Assembly (NCBI RefSeq): GCF_024757985.1
Contig: NZ_CP103289.1
Span: 4,650,001 to 4,714,000 of the forward strand
DNA from: Cellulomonas sp. NS3
GTDB lineage: Bacteria; Actinomycetota; Actinomycetes; Actinomycetales; Cellulomonadaceae
DNA length: 64,000 nt
Reading direction: 5' to 3'
The position numbers were made by a program, and so were the translations under genes. Positions 50,676 through 58,996 of the stretch are shown piece by piece (position 1 is the first letter of the stretch; the number at the start of each line of letters is the position of its first letter). Under the pieces are notes generated by a model. The model made no database searches, was not told the origin of the DNA, and saw nothing but the letters and a program-made list of their open reading frames with translations.

Positions 50676-52298
50676 ATGCGCGCGTTCGGCCCCCAGCGCA
50701 CCGCACACCCCGCGCCGGGGCCCGACGCCCGGCGCGAGGACCCGGAGGTCGGCCTGGTGCACCTGCAGCGCCAGGCGGGCAACCGCGCCGTCGCCGCGGC
50801 CGTGGCGCGGCTGCACACGGGGGCCGGTGCCCCGGTGGTCCAGCGCGAGCTCTCCGACGACGAGGCGCTCGAGGCCACCCGCAGTCTCCCCGCGCCCGTC
50901 CAGAGCGGGAACGGCGGTGGCGCGCCGCTCGCGGACGACGCGCACCGCCGCGAGTTCCTCCGAGCAGGCCGCGAGTGGTTCGGCTCGCACGACGCGACGA
51001 TCGCGCACTTCCGGGCGATCAGGGCCACCGCGGCCCCTGGCTCACCCCAGCTCCACCCCGACGCCGCCGCGCGGCTCGAGGCCGCGGCCGCCGAGGTGGG
51101 CGGACGCGTGCCGGCCAGCTCGACGGCGTTCGCGCTGCGCTCGCGGTTCACCGCGGCGACCCACCTGGGCGGGGCGTCGATGCACACGCTCGGGTACGCG
51201 ATCGACTACGACGCGTACAACATGCCCAGGATCGGGCGGACCGAGACCGCCGAGCTCGTCGCGACCGTCATGGGCGCCCCGAGCAACCTCCGGCTCGGCG
51301 AGTACAGCGCCCGGCGCGGCGTCATCGAGCGCACGGGCGACGCCACGGCGTCGGCCGCCGCAGCAGCGGCCGCGGCACCGGCGCCCGCGACCCCGGACGG
51401 CGCGGCAGCCGCCGCTCCCGCACCGACCGACGCCGGACCGGCGGCGGCGGGACCAGCCGCGACCCCTGCCGACCCGGCCTCGGCGGCGCTGCTCGCGCGG
51501 ATCCCCGTGGAGAGCGCCCGCCTCTCCGCGACGTCCACCGGCTTCCAGGGGAGCCTCGGCGGCCAGGGGGCCGCGTTCCTCGAGCTCCGCACGCGGTACT
51601 TCGAGGCCGCGCCGGCCGACCGTCCGGCGATCCTCGCCCAGGTCCCGGCCGTGATCGCGCCGTGGACGACCGCGATCACGACCGCCGAGCAGGCCATCGG
51701 CACCGCGGCACAGGCCGCCGGCCTCACGGCGGCGACGATCCCCGCCGCGCGGGCCCTGTCGACGGAGGTCACGCGCCTGCAGGCGATCCCCCGGGAGGTC
51801 GCCCGGCAGCGGCGGCCGCGCGGAGCCGGGCCGGAGCCCGTCGCCGCGGAGCTCACCCGCCTCGCCGGCTTGGAGCGGACCGCGGGCGTCGACCCCGCGG
51901 CACCACCGCCGCCGACGTACGACGAGCGGACCGCGCGCGTCGTCGCTGCCGCCGCCGCACGGGTCACGCTCCTGGAGCCTCTCGTGGGTGCGCGCGAGCG
52001 GCTCGCCCGGCTGACGTCGCTGCGCGGCCTCCTGGGGCGCGCGGACTTCCTGTTCGGCGCCGCGAACCGCCCGCGCGGCGGCGCGCGACCGGGGACCGAC
52101 CGGGTCGTGTCGTCGCCGTCGATGGCTCAGCTGCTCGAGCACGGGTTCTACACCACCGGCACCGGCCAGGACGGGCACGTCAGCGTCGACTTCCTCGTCG
52201 CGCTCGCCCGGCACGGGTTCGACATCGGTGGCGCGTGGGGCGGGGAGAGCACCGACTCGATGCACATGGAGCTCGTCGTGCACCGCCCCACGGGGTGA
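50676..52298 (+). CDS. Split M15-like peptidase with eCIS-type N-terminal leader
   Basis: A 540-residue protein with no signal peptide. The N-terminus has LVHLQRQAGNRAVAAAVARL and VVQRELS, the short leader style found on DUF4157/eCIS-associated proteins. Residues about 160-185 carry the M15 motif SMHTLGYAIDYD (His and Asp zinc ligands), and the C-terminus DSMHMEL (Asp-x-x-His-x-Glu, as in M15C endopeptidases). The roughly 340 residues between them are an Ala/Pro linker and an alpha-helical domain, so the peptidase fold is interrupted. Probable target: peptidoglycan. ATG 50676 follows GAGGAGG. No eCIS structural gene is nearby. Confidence 0.7.
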   Translation: MRAFGPQRTAHPAPGPDARREDPEVGLVHLQRQAGNRAVAAAVARLHTGAGAPVVQRELSDDEALEATRSLPAPVQSGNGGGAPLADDAHRREFLRAGREWFGSHDATIAHFRAIRATAAPGSPQLHPDAAARLEAAAAEVGGRVPASSTAFALRSRFTAATHLGGASMHTLGYAIDYDAYNMPRIGRTETAELVATVMGAPSNLRLGEYSARRGVIERTGDATASAAAAAAAAPAPATPDGAAAAAPAPTDAGPAAAGPAATPADPASAALLARIPVESARLSATSTGFQGSLGGQGAAFLELRTRYFEAAPADRPAILAQVPAVIAPWTTAITTAEQAIGTAAQAAGLTAATIPAARALSTEVTRLQAIPREVARQRRPRGAGPEPVAAELTRLAGLERTAGVDPAAPPPPTYDERTARVVAAAAARVTLLEPLVGARERLARLTSLRGLLGRADFLFGAANRPRGGARPGTDRVVSSPSMAQLLEHGFYTTGTGQDGHVSVDFLVALARHGFDIGGAWGGESTDSMHMELVVHRPTG

Positions 52299-52316
52299 GG
52301 CGGGGCGCGCCCTACG

Positions 52317-53282
52317 TCACGCCGGCGTGCTCGTGCCCGGGACCGCCCGGGCGTAGCGGGCCGCGAGCACGCGGAGGTGCTCCACGAGCTCGGCCGGCTC
52401 GTCGACGTGGAAGTCGAGCCCCAGCATGCCGATCCAGACCGCGACGACCTCGACGCTGTCGCCGCCGGTGACGAGCACGCTGCGACCGTCCGCGAGCGCC
52501 TCGACCGTGCCGACCGCCGGGTTGATGCGCGCCAGGACCTCGTCCGCGGCGGCGTCGACCGTGACGCGGGCGTGCACGGCCCAGCCCGCGCGGGCGACCT
52601 CGCGCACGGTGAAGTCGGTGACGTCCTCCGGGAACGGGACCGGCGCGAACCGTCGCCCGCCGGGCGTCCGCAGCTGCAGCCAGTCGACGCGGTAGGGCGC
52701 CCACTCCCCCGTCCGCGGCTCACGCGCGACGAGGAACCAGCGGCGCTGCCACGCGACCAGGCGGTACGGCTCGAGCTCGAGCCGCTCGTCGCGGAAGTGG
52801 ACGCGCAGCCCCTGGTGGTCGCGGATCGCGTCGGCGACGGCCGCGAGCGTCGCGGGGTCGACGGCGGGGTCCTCGACGTTGGAGTCGGTGTTCTCCGGCC
52901 CGCTCGCGCTCGCGTCGCGGATCGACGTCAGCCGACGGCGCATCCGGTCGGGCATCACCTGCTCGAGCTTCGTCAGGGCGGAGCGCGCGGGCTCCTCGAA
53001 CCCGGCGGTCGCGGTCGTCCGGCGCAGGCCCACGGCGACGGCGATCGCCTCCGCGTCGTCGAGCAGCAGCGGGGGCAGCCGGGCGCCGGGACCGAGCCGG
53101 TACCGCCCGCCCGGCCCGCGCACCGCGCCGACGGGGTACCCCAGCTCGCGGAGCCGCGTGATGTCGTTGCGCACGGTGCGGTCGGTGACGGCGAGCCGCT
53201 CGGCGAGCTCGGCACCGGACCAGTCGGGCCGCGACTGCAGCAGCCCAGCCTCGCCGAGCGGGACAACGCGCGGATCGAGCAC
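52317..53282 (-). CDS. WYL-domain regulator, N-terminus truncated
   Basis: A 321-residue HTH-WYL regulator: DWSGAELAERLAVTDRTVRN (HTH), then a WYL domain in which the motif reads WFL (RRWFLVARE), and a C-terminal WCX-like part. Homologues begin with about 8-12 more residues before the LLQSR helix. Here these are replaced by MLDPRVVPLGEAG, which reads antisense through an epoxide-hydrolase fragment at 53247-53369. GTG 53282 is the nearest start. Whether it still folds and is expressed is uncertain. Confidence 0.78.
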   Translation of the reverse strand: MLDPRVVPLGEAGLLQSRPDWSGAELAERLAVTDRTVRNDITRLRELGYPVGAVRGPGGRYRLGPGARLPPLLLDDAEAIAVAVGLRRTTATAGFEEPARSALTKLEQVMPDRMRRRLTSIRDASASGPENTDSNVEDPAVDPATLAAVADAIRDHQGLRVHFRDERLELEPYRLVAWQRRWFLVAREPRTGEWAPYRVDWLQLRTPGGRRFAPVPFPEDVTDFTVREVARAGWAVHARVTVDAAADEVLARINPAVGTVEALADGRSVLVTGGDSVEVVAVWIGMLGLDFHVDEPAELVEHLRVLAARYARAVPGTSTPA

Positions 53283-53369
53283 TGGTCGGAGCACCCGCGT
53301 GGCGGGCACTACGCGGCGCTCGAGCTGCCCGAGGACGTGGTCGCGGACCTGCGCGTGTTCTTCGGCTGA
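53247..53369 (+). pseudogene. C-terminal remnant of an epoxide hydrolase
   Basis: Forty codons ending in TGA read SLAERDNARIEHWSEHPRGG, then HYAALELPEDVVADLRVFF. This matches the end of EHN-type epoxide hydrolases, where the GGH(F/Y)AALE histidine is catalytic. The rest of the gene is absent; upstream sequence is the antisense WYL gene. It cannot be expressed on its own. Confidence 0.75.
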
Positions 53370-53401
53370 GGCGCGGCGGAGCGTCGAGGTCACGAGCGGA
53401 C

Positions 53402-54007
53402 CTAGAGCCAGCCGAAGCGCTCCGCGACCGCGACCGCCTCCGCGCGGGTGGCGGCGTTCAGCTTCGCCTGGGCGGCGAGCAGGTAGTTGCGCACGGTGCC
53501 CGGTGCCAGGTGCGCGCGCCGGGCGATGTCAGCGGGAGGCAGGTCGAACGAGGCCAGGCGCAGCACCTCGAGCTCACGAGGGCTGAGCGGGCACGCCGGG
53601 GCGCTGAGCGCGTCGGCCGCCAGGCCCGGGTCGACGTACCGCTCGCCGGCGTGGACGGTGCGCAGCACGCCCGCGAGCGTCGCGCCCGACGTCCCCTTGG
53701 TGACGAAGCCCCGCGCGCCTGACTCGAGCGCGCGGCGCAGGTGCGCCGGGCGGCCGCGGCCGGTGAGCACGACGACCCGGCACCCGGGCAGCGAGCGCGT
53801 GATCTCGGCAGCGACCGCCACGCCGTCGAGGCCCGGCATCTCCAGGTCGACGAGCGCGACGTCCGGGCGGTGCGCGAGCGCGGCGGCGACCGCGGCCGGA
53901 CCGTCGGCGGCCTGCGCGACGACGTCGAGGTCGGGCTCGAGCGCGAGGAGCGCGGCGACGGCGGAGCGGACGAGCTCCTCGTCGTCGGCGAGCAGCACGC
54001 GGATCAC
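53402..54007 (-). CDS. NarL/LuxR-type response regulator
   Basis: A 201-residue regulator. The receiver domain shows LLADDEELVR, phosphorylation Asp in VALVDLEMPG, Thr in VLTGRG and Lys in FVTKG. The LuxR-type HTH is LSPRELEVLRLASFDLPPAD, IARRAHLAPGTVRNYLLAAQ. GTG 54007 overlaps the kinase stop in GTGA. The two form a classic NarL system, likely controlling the divergent membrane gene at 55364. Confidence 0.93.
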   Translation of the reverse strand: MIRVLLADDEELVRSAVAALLALEPDLDVVAQAADGPAAVAAALAHRPDVALVDLEMPGLDGVAVAAEITRSLPGCRVVVLTGRGRPAHLRRALESGARGFVTKGTSGATLAGVLRTVHAGERYVDPGLAADALSAPACPLSPRELEVLRLASFDLPPADIARRAHLAPGTVRNYLLAAQAKLNAATRAEAVAVAERFGWL

Positions 54008-55254
54008 GGAGCCCCGCCCTCCGCCGTCACCGACTCGCCGCCGGCCACCGGCGCAGCGGCGGCCACCGGCACGCTCGCTCGGAGCAGGAACTCGTCCCCG
54101 CGCCTCTCGGCCCGCAGCCGCCCGCCGGCATCGGCCAGGCGGGCCGCCGCCCCGTCGAGCCCGGAGCTGTGCGCGTCGGCCGTCCGCGCGTCGACACCGT
54201 CGTTGCGGACGGTCAGGACGGCGGTCGCGCCGTCCGCCCCCGTCGCGGCGCCCCGCTCGTCCGCGGCGTCGACGCCGACCTCGACCCGGCACCACGTCGC
54301 GCGGCTGTGCCGGAGCACGTTCGTCACCGCCTCGCGGAGCACGGGCGCCAGCCGGGCCGCCGCGTCGGGAGGCAGGTCCGCGGCCTCGCCGACCACCGTG
54401 CACCGCACGCCCGCCGAGTCGAGCACCTGGCGCACGGCCGCGACCTCCTCGTGCAGGTCGACCGTGCGGTAGGCGTGCACCGCCTGGCGGACCTCCGCGA
54501 GCGCGGTCGTGGCCAGCCGCTGGATCTGGCCGGCCTCGTCCCGGACGCCCGGGTCACCCGCGGGCAGCCGCGCGACGAGCTCGGCCTTGAGCGCGATCAC
54601 CGTGAGGCTGTGCCCAAGCAGGTCGTGCACGTCGCGCGCGAACCGCAGCCGCTCCTCCCCGGCGGCCAGGCGGGCGCGGGCGTCGCGGCCGGCGTCGGCA
54701 TCGAGCAGCAGCGCCCACATCCAGACCGGTGCCCAGTTCACGGCCGCGACGGACAGGCCGATGGCGCCGGTCACGACGAGCGCGTGCACGGGCGACCCGC
54801 CGACCACCCCGGCGACCACGACGCTCACCGCGGTGCAGACGGACGCCACGACGACGACCCACCGCCAGGTCACGAGGAGCGGCGCGACGCCGACGACCCC
54901 TGCGCCGACCCACGCCCACGTCGCCCACCTCCCGGGACCGACCGGCGCGACCAGCGCGAGCGACGCCACGGCGGTGCCGACGAGGGCGAGCGTCCACGCG
55001 CGGCGCGTGCGGGCCGGTGTCCACGGGGTCACCGCCCCGTGGACCGCACCGGCGGACGCCACCGTGAACGCCCCGATGCCCAGCGCACCGAGCACGACCC
55101 AGAGCGGACGGCGCTCCTCGAGCAGGCCGATCCCGGGCATGACGAGACTCGTGCACACGGTGGTCGCGAGCCAGACCAGGACGAGCACCCGCGCACGGCC
55201 CAGCCGGCGGTCGCGCGGGGCGGCCGACCACGGCGACGCGGCAACGATGCTCAC
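54004..55254 (-). CDS. NarX/DesK-type sensor histidine kinase
   Basis: A 416-residue kinase with five or six membrane helices (about residues 20-190), a HisKA_3 region (RFARDVHDLLGHSLTVIALK, His about 213) and an ATP-binding domain (LREAVTNVLRHS). The C-terminal G box is present as SSGLDGAAARLADAGG. The start is GTG 55254. It lies upstream of its regulator in the same transcript. The signal is unknown; membrane-embedded sensing as in DesK is plausible. Confidence 0.9.
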   Translation of the reverse strand: MSIVAASPWSAAPRDRRLGRARVLVLVWLATTVCTSLVMPGIGLLEERRPLWVVLGALGIGAFTVASAGAVHGAVTPWTPARTRRAWTLALVGTAVASLALVAPVGPGRWATWAWVGAGVVGVAPLLVTWRWVVVVASVCTAVSVVVAGVVGGSPVHALVVTGAIGLSVAAVNWAPVWMWALLLDADAGRDARARLAAGEERLRFARDVHDLLGHSLTVIALKAELVARLPAGDPGVRDEAGQIQRLATTALAEVRQAVHAYRTVDLHEEVAAVRQVLDSAGVRCTVVGEAADLPPDAAARLAPVLREAVTNVLRHSRATWCRVEVGVDAADERGAATGADGATAVLTVRNDGVDARTADAHSSGLDGAAARLADAGGRLRAERRGDEFLLRASVPVAAAAPVAGGESVTAEGGAP

Positions 55255-55363
55255 ACGCGTGATGCTAGGCGCGGCGGGCGCACGGCGGACCCGTGCGATC
55301 CGCACCGGATCGGATGCGCCCGGCCCGGGGTCCGCGGGCGCCGACCGGCCGGAGCGTGGGGCC

Positions 55364-56248
55364 ATGACCACGACACACGCACCCACGCAGCACGCACCCG
55401 AGCAGCACGGCAGCGCGGCGACCGCGCCACGCCCACCTCGGGGGCCGGCCGCGACCTTCGCCCTCCATCTCGGCGGCATGGCCGTGGCCATGCTCCTCGG
55501 GATGCTCCTGCTCGCCCCCGTCGCGACGGCCCTCGCCGGCGCGGCCGGGTGGGACCTCGCCGCCGCCGGCCCGGAGGCTGCGGCGCTCGTCATGGCGACG
55601 ACCATGACCCTCGGCATGGCCGTGTGGATGGTGCACCGCGGGCACCACCTGCGGGCGGTCGGCGAGATGTCGGCGGCGATGGTGCTGCCGTTCGCGGTGG
55701 GCCTCGCCCCGTACTGGGCGGGCCTGGTCTCCGCGGCCGACGCGCTCGTCGCCGGGCACGTCCTCATGCTCCCCGCCATGGCGGGGACGATGCTGCTGCG
55801 CCGGTCGGAGTACACGGGCGGGCACGTGCACGCCCCGGCGCGCACGGCGGCGTGGCGAGCGGTCGAGGCCGTCGCGCACCGCTGGCCGACGCTCCTCGCG
55901 CTCGGCCTGACGTTCGACTCGTGGCTGCGCCCCGGCATCCCGCCCGCGTGGATGCTGGCCGTGCTCGGCGCGGAGTACCTCGTCATCGGGGCGGTACGGC
56001 GCGAGTTCCACCGCGACCGGCTGCTCGCCGCGCACGTCGCCGGGCTCGTCGTCTACCTCGGGCTCGCCGCCGTCGCGGCCACCGCGCCGGTCGCGGTCGC
56101 CGGGCCTGTCGTGGCCGCGGGGTGGCTCCTGCACGTCGCCTGGGACGTCGCCCTGCACCGCGCCGACCGGGTCACGTGGCGCTGGTTCGCCGAGGCGTGC
56201 ATCGTGATCGACCTGGTCGTCGGGGTGACGGTCCTGCTGTCGCTCTGA
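55364..56248 (+). CDS. Polytopic membrane protein, divergent from two-component genes
   Basis: A 294-residue membrane protein of unknown function. A 30-residue hydrophilic N-terminus precedes two helices (FALHLGGMAVAMLLGMLLLA and one about 60-110), and the C-terminal half has about four more. Met- and His-rich segments (MATTMTLGMAVWMVHRGHHL; YTGGHVHAP) invite comparison with metal-binding proteins, but no known motif is complete. The divergent NarL system probably regulates it. ATG 55364 has GGAGCGTGGGGCC upstream. Confidence 0.75.
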   Translation: MTTTHAPTQHAPEQHGSAATAPRPPRGPAATFALHLGGMAVAMLLGMLLLAPVATALAGAAGWDLAAAGPEAAALVMATTMTLGMAVWMVHRGHHLRAVGEMSAAMVLPFAVGLAPYWAGLVSAADALVAGHVLMLPAMAGTMLLRRSEYTGGHVHAPARTAAWRAVEAVAHRWPTLLALGLTFDSWLRPGIPPAWMLAVLGAEYLVIGAVRREFHRDRLLAAHVAGLVVYLGLAAVAATAPVAVAGPVVAAGWLLHVAWDVALHRADRVTWRWFAEACIVIDLVVGVTVLLSL

Positions 56249-56257
56249 CGCGCGCGA

Positions 56258-56290
56258 CGGCGGCCCGGACCTGCTCGGTCCGGGCCGCCG
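56258..56290. terminator. Hairpin terminator between membrane-protein and GH32 genes
   Basis: A perfect 14-bp stem (56258-56271 with 56277-56290) closes on TGCTC. It is placed to stop both convergent transcripts. Confidence 0.82.
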
Positions 56291-56316
56291 CCGTGCGCGC
56301 GTCTCGCGCCGTCAGG

Positions 56317-58992
56317 TCACGGCCGGGCGGGCGGGGCGCTGCTGCCGCTCGGCTCAGGCGCCGGTCGCGAACCGCTCCAGCTCGAGGCCAGGTGCCACAC
56401 CTTCATGTCGACGAGCCGGGCCCGCCCCCCGGTCGAGAAGAGCTCGACGCCGTCGCTCCCGCGCGCGGGCAGCACGAGGTCGGTGATCGCGACCCGCCCG
56501 CCGTCGGCGAACACCTCGACCGACGACCGGTCGACCAGCACCCGCAGCGTGACGTTCCCGTACGCGTCGGGCTCGAGCGGTGCGCGCTCGATGCTGGGGA
56601 ACGCCGGGCTGAACCCGACGTCGCCGGAGAGGGTGCGGTCGACGTAGAGCTCGCGCCGCTCGACGTCGTAGCCGATGACGGTCCGCTCACCCTCGCCGAC
56701 CCGGACGTGCAGGCCGAGCTGCTCGGCGTCGCCCGGGCGGAACGTGGCCTGGATCTCGAGCTGGTCGCCCGAGGCCCGCTGCGTGACCGGCGTGACGCCG
56801 GGCTCCAGGGTGGTGCGCTTCACCGGGACCGCCCCGTGCCGCAGGGACCGGAGCTCGGGAACCGGCGCGGACCGCAGGCGCGGCTGCCCGTCGGTCGTGA
56901 CGAGGGTCAGGTCGCGGGGCTCCGACATGGCGCTGCGCCACGGGTCGGTGGGGACGGCGTTGGCGTACTGCCAGTTGCTCATCCAGCCGATCATGATGCG
57001 GCGGTCGTCGGGCACGCCGTTGAACGTGACGCCGGCGTAGAAGTCCCGCCCGCGGTCGAGCCAGTGCGCCCGCTGGGTCGCGGACAGCGCCGGCTCGTCG
57101 GCGAACGTGAACTGGTCGGCGAGGACGTGCCCCCAGCCGCCGGTGCTGTTGTCGACGAGCTGGATGCGGACGCGCTGCCCGACGAGGTCGCGCACGTCCC
57201 AGCCGGTCCAGTCGAGGGTCTCGCTGCTCGGGCCGGTCGCGGTGCGCACGACCTCGTCCCCGACGAGCAGGTTGACCGACGTCTCGACCGACACGGGGTG
57301 CGACGCCTCCGGCGAGAACATGATGTGGTCGGCCAGGACGTGCCCCCACCCGCCGGTGTTGTTGTCGACCACCTGGATCTGCGCCTGCTTCCCGACGAGC
57401 GCCGACACGTTCCACGCGACCCAGTTCAGGGCCTCGCTGTCCTGCCCGGTCGCGGTCTGCACGACCTCGCCGTCGACGACGAGGTTCACGGCCGTCGCGT
57501 CGACGCCCTCCCCGGTGTACGGGTGGTAGCCGCCGCCGACGAGCAGGTTGATCCAGCTCTGCTCGATGGTGAATGTCGGTGAGGTGACGGTGCCCGTGGA
57601 CGCGTCGTGGTCGGTGAACGTGTTGACGAGCTGCTCACCCTGGTACCCGCTCACGGCCTGCTGGTCGCCGATCGTTCCCGGACGCGGGCCGTCCTCGGCG
57701 AAGTCACCGGTGGCCGTCCAGCCCTCGCCCCACGTGCTGCCCTCGAAGTCGGCGAGCACGGTGCCCGGCGGCAGCGTCGGGTCGAGCGTCGTCCCCTCGA
57801 CCCGCGGGTGGTTCCCGCCGCCGACGAGGAAGTTGAGGTGGTCGCCGGTCACCGTGACCTCCGGGGACGTGAGGGTCCCCCGGGCGCCGTCGCCGCCGTG
57901 GAAGCTGTTGGCGAGCTGCGCGCCCTCGAACCCGGCGACGCCGGCCTGCCCGGGCAGGTCGCCCGAGCTGGGGGCGTCCCCGAACGCGGTGCCCGTGGCG
58001 GTCCAGTCGCCGTACGTCGCGCCCTCGAAGCCCTCGAGGACGGCGCCCGCCGGCGGGGTGTAGGTGGGCGGGTCGTCGGACGTGAACGTGGTCCCGTCGA
58101 AGTCCCCGACGAAGTACTGCGTGCCCGAGCCGCCGGCGATCCCGCCGGGGTTGAGGCTCACGACCATGACCCACTTCACGTTGCCCGGGTCGCCGTCCAC
58201 GGCGAGCGGGAACAGGTCCGGGCACTCCCACGCGCCGCCGACGGCGCCGGCCGGGCCGAAGTCGCTGAGGTGCGTCCACTCCGTGAGGTTCGTCGACCCG
58301 TAGATCGCCACCTTGTGCTCCGGGGCCCGCACGACGACCATCCGCCACTCCTGCGCGGGCTCGTGCCAGAAGACCTTCGGGTCGCGGAAGTCGCGCGAGC
58401 CGATGTCGAGCACCGGGTTGCCGTCGTGCTTGGTCCAGGTCTGCCCGTCGTCGGTGCTGTACGCGAGCGACTGCGCCTGGATCCCCGGCAGCGTGGGGTG
58501 CATCTGCGTGTACGCGCTCGTGTAGACGGCCACGAGCGGCGGGTCCTCCGGGGTGCCGAAGCCCGAGGTGTTCCCGTGGTCGACGACGACCGACCCGGAG
58601 AAGATGTCCTCGATCGGCTGCCCCTGCTCGTCGAAGCCCTGGCCGATCGCGACCGGCTGCTCGGTCCAGTGCACGAGGTCCGGCGACGTCGCGTGCCCCC
58701 AGCTCATGTTCCCCCACGCGTTCCCGAACGGGTTGTGCTGGAAGAACAGGTGGTAGACGCCCTCGTGGTAGACGAGCCCGTTGGGGTCGTTGAGCCAGTT
58801 CTGCTGGGCGCTGAAGTGGTACTGCGGACGCAGGTCCTGGTCGTACGCCGGGGGCGGCCCGGGCCGCGACGCGGCGGCCGGCCCTCCGGGCGTCAGCGCC
58901 ACGGCGAACGCGACGGCCGAGGCGACGGCGAGCAGCCGTCGTCCGGTGCGACGGCGTGGAGCCGTGCGGGTGTGCTGGTGGTTGCGGTGCAT
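56317..58992 (-). CDS. Secreted GH32 levanase/inulinase-type fructosidase with internal insert
   Basis: An 891-residue secreted enzyme that should hydrolyse fructans. Signal peptide (1-42); GH32 propeller with nucleophile Asp in NWLNDPNG, FRDPKV and the acid/base Glu in WECPDLF. Between about residues 305 and 625 the catalytic propeller is interrupted by repeated modules (GFEGATYGDWTATGTAFGD, DFEGSTWGEGWTATGDF, two copies of NTGGWGHVLADH-like ends), after which the last blade resumes at HWLDRGRDFYAGVTFNGVP. A C-terminal GH32 beta-sandwich ends the protein. ATG 58992 has GGAG seven bases upstream. Last gene of the fructan operon. Confidence 0.9.
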   Translation of the reverse strand: MHRNHQHTRTAPRRRTGRRLLAVASAVAFAVALTPGGPAAASRPGPPPAYDQDLRPQYHFSAQQNWLNDPNGLVYHEGVYHLFFQHNPFGNAWGNMSWGHATSPDLVHWTEQPVAIGQGFDEQGQPIEDIFSGSVVVDHGNTSGFGTPEDPPLVAVYTSAYTQMHPTLPGIQAQSLAYSTDDGQTWTKHDGNPVLDIGSRDFRDPKVFWHEPAQEWRMVVVRAPEHKVAIYGSTNLTEWTHLSDFGPAGAVGGAWECPDLFPLAVDGDPGNVKWVMVVSLNPGGIAGGSGTQYFVGDFDGTTFTSDDPPTYTPPAGAVLEGFEGATYGDWTATGTAFGDAPSSGDLPGQAGVAGFEGAQLANSFHGGDGARGTLTSPEVTVTGDHLNFLVGGGNHPRVEGTTLDPTLPPGTVLADFEGSTWGEGWTATGDFAEDGPRPGTIGDQQAVSGYQGEQLVNTFTDHDASTGTVTSPTFTIEQSWINLLVGGGYHPYTGEGVDATAVNLVVDGEVVQTATGQDSEALNWVAWNVSALVGKQAQIQVVDNNTGGWGHVLADHIMFSPEASHPVSVETSVNLLVGDEVVRTATGPSSETLDWTGWDVRDLVGQRVRIQLVDNSTGGWGHVLADQFTFADEPALSATQRAHWLDRGRDFYAGVTFNGVPDDRRIMIGWMSNWQYANAVPTDPWRSAMSEPRDLTLVTTDGQPRLRSAPVPELRSLRHGAVPVKRTTLEPGVTPVTQRASGDQLEIQATFRPGDAEQLGLHVRVGEGERTVIGYDVERRELYVDRTLSGDVGFSPAFPSIERAPLEPDAYGNVTLRVLVDRSSVEVFADGGRVAITDLVLPARGSDGVELFSTGGRARLVDMKVWHLASSWSGSRPAPEPSGSSAPPARP

Positions 58993-58996
58993 GTTG

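Noticed and set aside
54169-57582. 1137-codon plus-strand open frame
   Set aside because: Runs antisense through a kinase and GH32 and in another frame through the membrane-protein gene; no family features.
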